DNA of 64,000 nucleotides, taken from positions 124,001-188,000 of the forward strand of contig NZ_JAKMAJ010000007.1 in the NCBI RefSeq assembly GCF_022378355.1. The letters are read 5' to 3'. Positions 62,720-64,000 of this stretch are shown piece after piece. The notes beneath the pieces are model-generated. The model saw only the letters and a list, made by a program, of their open reading frames with translations, was not told the DNA's origin and did not search any database. Both the position numbers and the translations under genes were made by a program. This DNA comes from Brenneria bubanii (GTDB lineage Bacteria > Pseudomonadota > Gammaproteobacteria > Enterobacterales > Enterobacteriaceae). Position 1 is the first letter of the stretch. Each line of letters begins with the position of its first letter.

Positions 62720-64000
62720 ATGACAGAATCTTTTGCTCAACTCTTTGAAGAATCCCTGAAAGAAATCGAAACCCGTCCTGGTTCCATCGTTCGTGGTGTT
62801 GTTGTTGCTATTGATAAAGATGTTGTACTGGTTGACGCCGGTTTGAAATCTGAATCAGCCATTCCGGTAGAGCAATTTAAAAATGCCCAGGGCGAACTGG
62901 AAATTCAGGTTGGCGATGAAGTAGACGTAGCTCTGGACGCTGTTGAAGATGGCTTCGGTGAAACTCTGCTGTCTCGTGAAAAAGCTAAACGTCATGAAGC
63001 ATGGCTGATGCTTGAAAAAGCTTACGAAGAAGCTGCGACTGTTACCGGCGTTATCAACGGTAAGGTCAAAGGCGGTTTCACTGTTGAGCTGAACGGCATT
63101 CGTGCGTTCCTGCCAGGTTCACTGGTAGACGTTCGTCCGGTTCGTGATACGCTGCATCTGGAAGGCAAAGAGCTTGAGTTCAAAGTGATCAAGCTGGATC
63201 AGAAACGCAACAACGTTGTTGTTTCTCGCCGTGCGGTTATCGAATCTGAAAACAGCGCTGAACGCGATCAACTGTTGGAAAACCTACAGGAAGGCATGGA
63301 AGTCAAAGGTATCGTCAAGAACCTTACTGACTACGGTGCATTCGTTGATCTGGGTGGCGTTGACGGCCTGCTGCATATCACTGATATGGCTTGGAAACGT
63401 GTTAAACATCCGAGCGAAATCGTCAATGTGGGCGACGAAATCACTGTTAAAGTGCTGAAGTTCGACCGCGAACGTACTCGTGTTTCTCTGGGCCTGAAAC
63501 AACTGGGCGAAGATCCATGGGTTGCTATCGCTAAACGTTATCCGGAAAGCACTCGTCTGACTGGTCGTGTAACCAACCTGACTGACTACGGCTGCTTCGT
63601 TGAAATCGAAGAAGGCGTTGAAGGTCTGGTACACGTATCCGAAATGGATTGGACCAACAAAAACATCCACCCGTCCAAAGTTGTCAACGTTGGCGACGTA
63701 GTGGAAGTTATGGTTCTGGATATCGACGAAGAACGTCGTCGTATCTCCCTGGGTCTGAAACAATGCAAAGCCAACCCGTGGCAGCAATTCGCTGAAACCC
63801 ACAACAAGGGCGACCGCGTTGAAGGTAAGATCAAATCCATCACTGATTTCGGTATCTTCATCGGTCTGGATGGCGGCATCGACGGTCTGGTTCACCTGTC
63901 CGACATCTCCTGGAACGTTGCAGGCGAAGAAGCGGTTCGCGAATACAAGAAGGGCGATGAAATCGCCGCTGTTGTATTGCAGGTTGATGCAGAACGTGAA
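62720..64000 (+). CDS. rpsA: Ribosomal protein S1, 3' end outside window
   Basis: S1 is the large RNA-binding protein of the 30S subunit that helps capture structured mRNAs. The first 427 residues are present, with no stop before the right edge (557 in E. coli). The chain contains two ribosome-binding S1 repeats and then RNA-binding S1 repeats 3 and 4 and the start of the fifth; each carries the [13 protein letters not shown] or GLVHVSEM-type motifs. It begins [21 protein letters not shown]. Codon use is highly biased. No Shine-Dalgarno sequence stands at the normal distance before the ATG, as known for rpsA in enterobacteria. Confidence 0.98.
   Translation, partial: MTESFAQLFEESLKEIETRPGSIVRGVVVAIDKDVVLVDAGLKSESAIPVEQFKNAQGELEIQVGDEVDVALDAVEDGFGETLLSREKAKRHEAWLMLEKAYEEAATVTGVINGKVKGGFTVELNGIRAFLPGSLVDVRPVRDTLHLEGKELEFKVIKLDQKRNNVVVSRRAVIESENSAERDQLLENLQEGMEVKGIVKNLTDYGAFVDLGGVDGLLHITDMAWKRVKHPSEIVNVGDEITVKVLKFDRERTRVSLGLKQLGEDPWVAIAKRYPESTRLTGRVTNLTDYGCFVEIEEGVEGLVHVSEMDWTNKNIHPSKVVNVGDVVEVMVLDIDEERRRISLGLKQCKANPWQQFAETHNKGDRVEGKIKSITDFGIFIGLDGGIDGLVHLSDISWNVAGEEAVREYKKGDEIAAVVLQVDAERE

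Overview
The window is core chromosome of a member of Enterobacterales. Nearly every protein is a close full-length match, as I recall the families, to an Escherichia coli protein, and long blocks keep E. coli gene order: rimO–gstB–dacC–deoR, ybjL–ybjM–grxA–nfsA–rimK–ybjN–potFGHI–ybjO–rlmC–artPIQM/artJ–ybjQ–amiD, cspD–clpSA–infA–aat–cydCD–trxB–lrp–ftsK–lolA–rarA–serS, and pflA–pflB–focA–ycaO–serC–aroA–cmk–rpsA. Many E. coli accessory genes are absent (bssR, ybjC, macAB, aqpZ, hcp-hcr, poxB, dmsABC, ycaP, ycaL, and the serW tRNA). An extra MetQ/N/I-type transporter and a deoC–deoR pair are present. This fits a non-Escherichia lineage such as Pectobacteriaceae, but I cannot fix the genus from sequence alone.

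Layout. 1-6.9 kb: 3' part of a chemoreceptor ending in NWETF, folE-yeiB, sanA, rimO, a short remnant of a sugar dehydrogenase (yliI), gstB. 7-9.8 kb: MetQ-, MetN- and MetI-like ABC importer. 10-15 kb: dacC, convergent deoR, deoC with two DeoR-like operators, ybjL. 15.4-19 kb: ybjM, grxA, nfsA, rimK, ybjN. 19.4-23.7 kb: putrescine importer potFGHI with a possible sigma-54 promoter. 23.7-31.8 kb: ybjO, rlmC, the arginine transport genes with a tandem ArgR operator before artJ, ybjQ, amiD, lysO. 31.9-42 kb: ybjD, cspD, clpS-clpA, infA, aat, cydDC, trxB. 43.5-51 kb: lrp, ftsK (with a LexA box), lolA, rarA, serS. 51.3-59 kb: ycaD, pflA, pflB, focA (FNR-type promoter), ycaO. 59.2-64 kb: serC-aroA, cmk, and the 5' part of rpsA.

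How genes work together. potFGHI and art form amino-acid/polyamine uptake systems. cydDC and trxB/grxA serve thiol redox balance. focA-pflB-pflA is the anaerobic pyruvate-formate system. clpS-clpA is N-end-rule proteolysis, and aat adds the Leu/Phe that creates N-degrons. rimO, ycaO, rimK, rpsA and infA concern ribosome modification or initiation; RimO and YcaO act on ribosomal protein S12 in E. coli.

I saw no phage, IS element, CRISPR array, tRNA, rRNA or novel multigene defence system. The most interesting items are regulatory palindromes, a MITE-like hairpin between pflB and pflA, a pseudogene remnant, and single-residue oddities in ClpA, DacC and YcaO.
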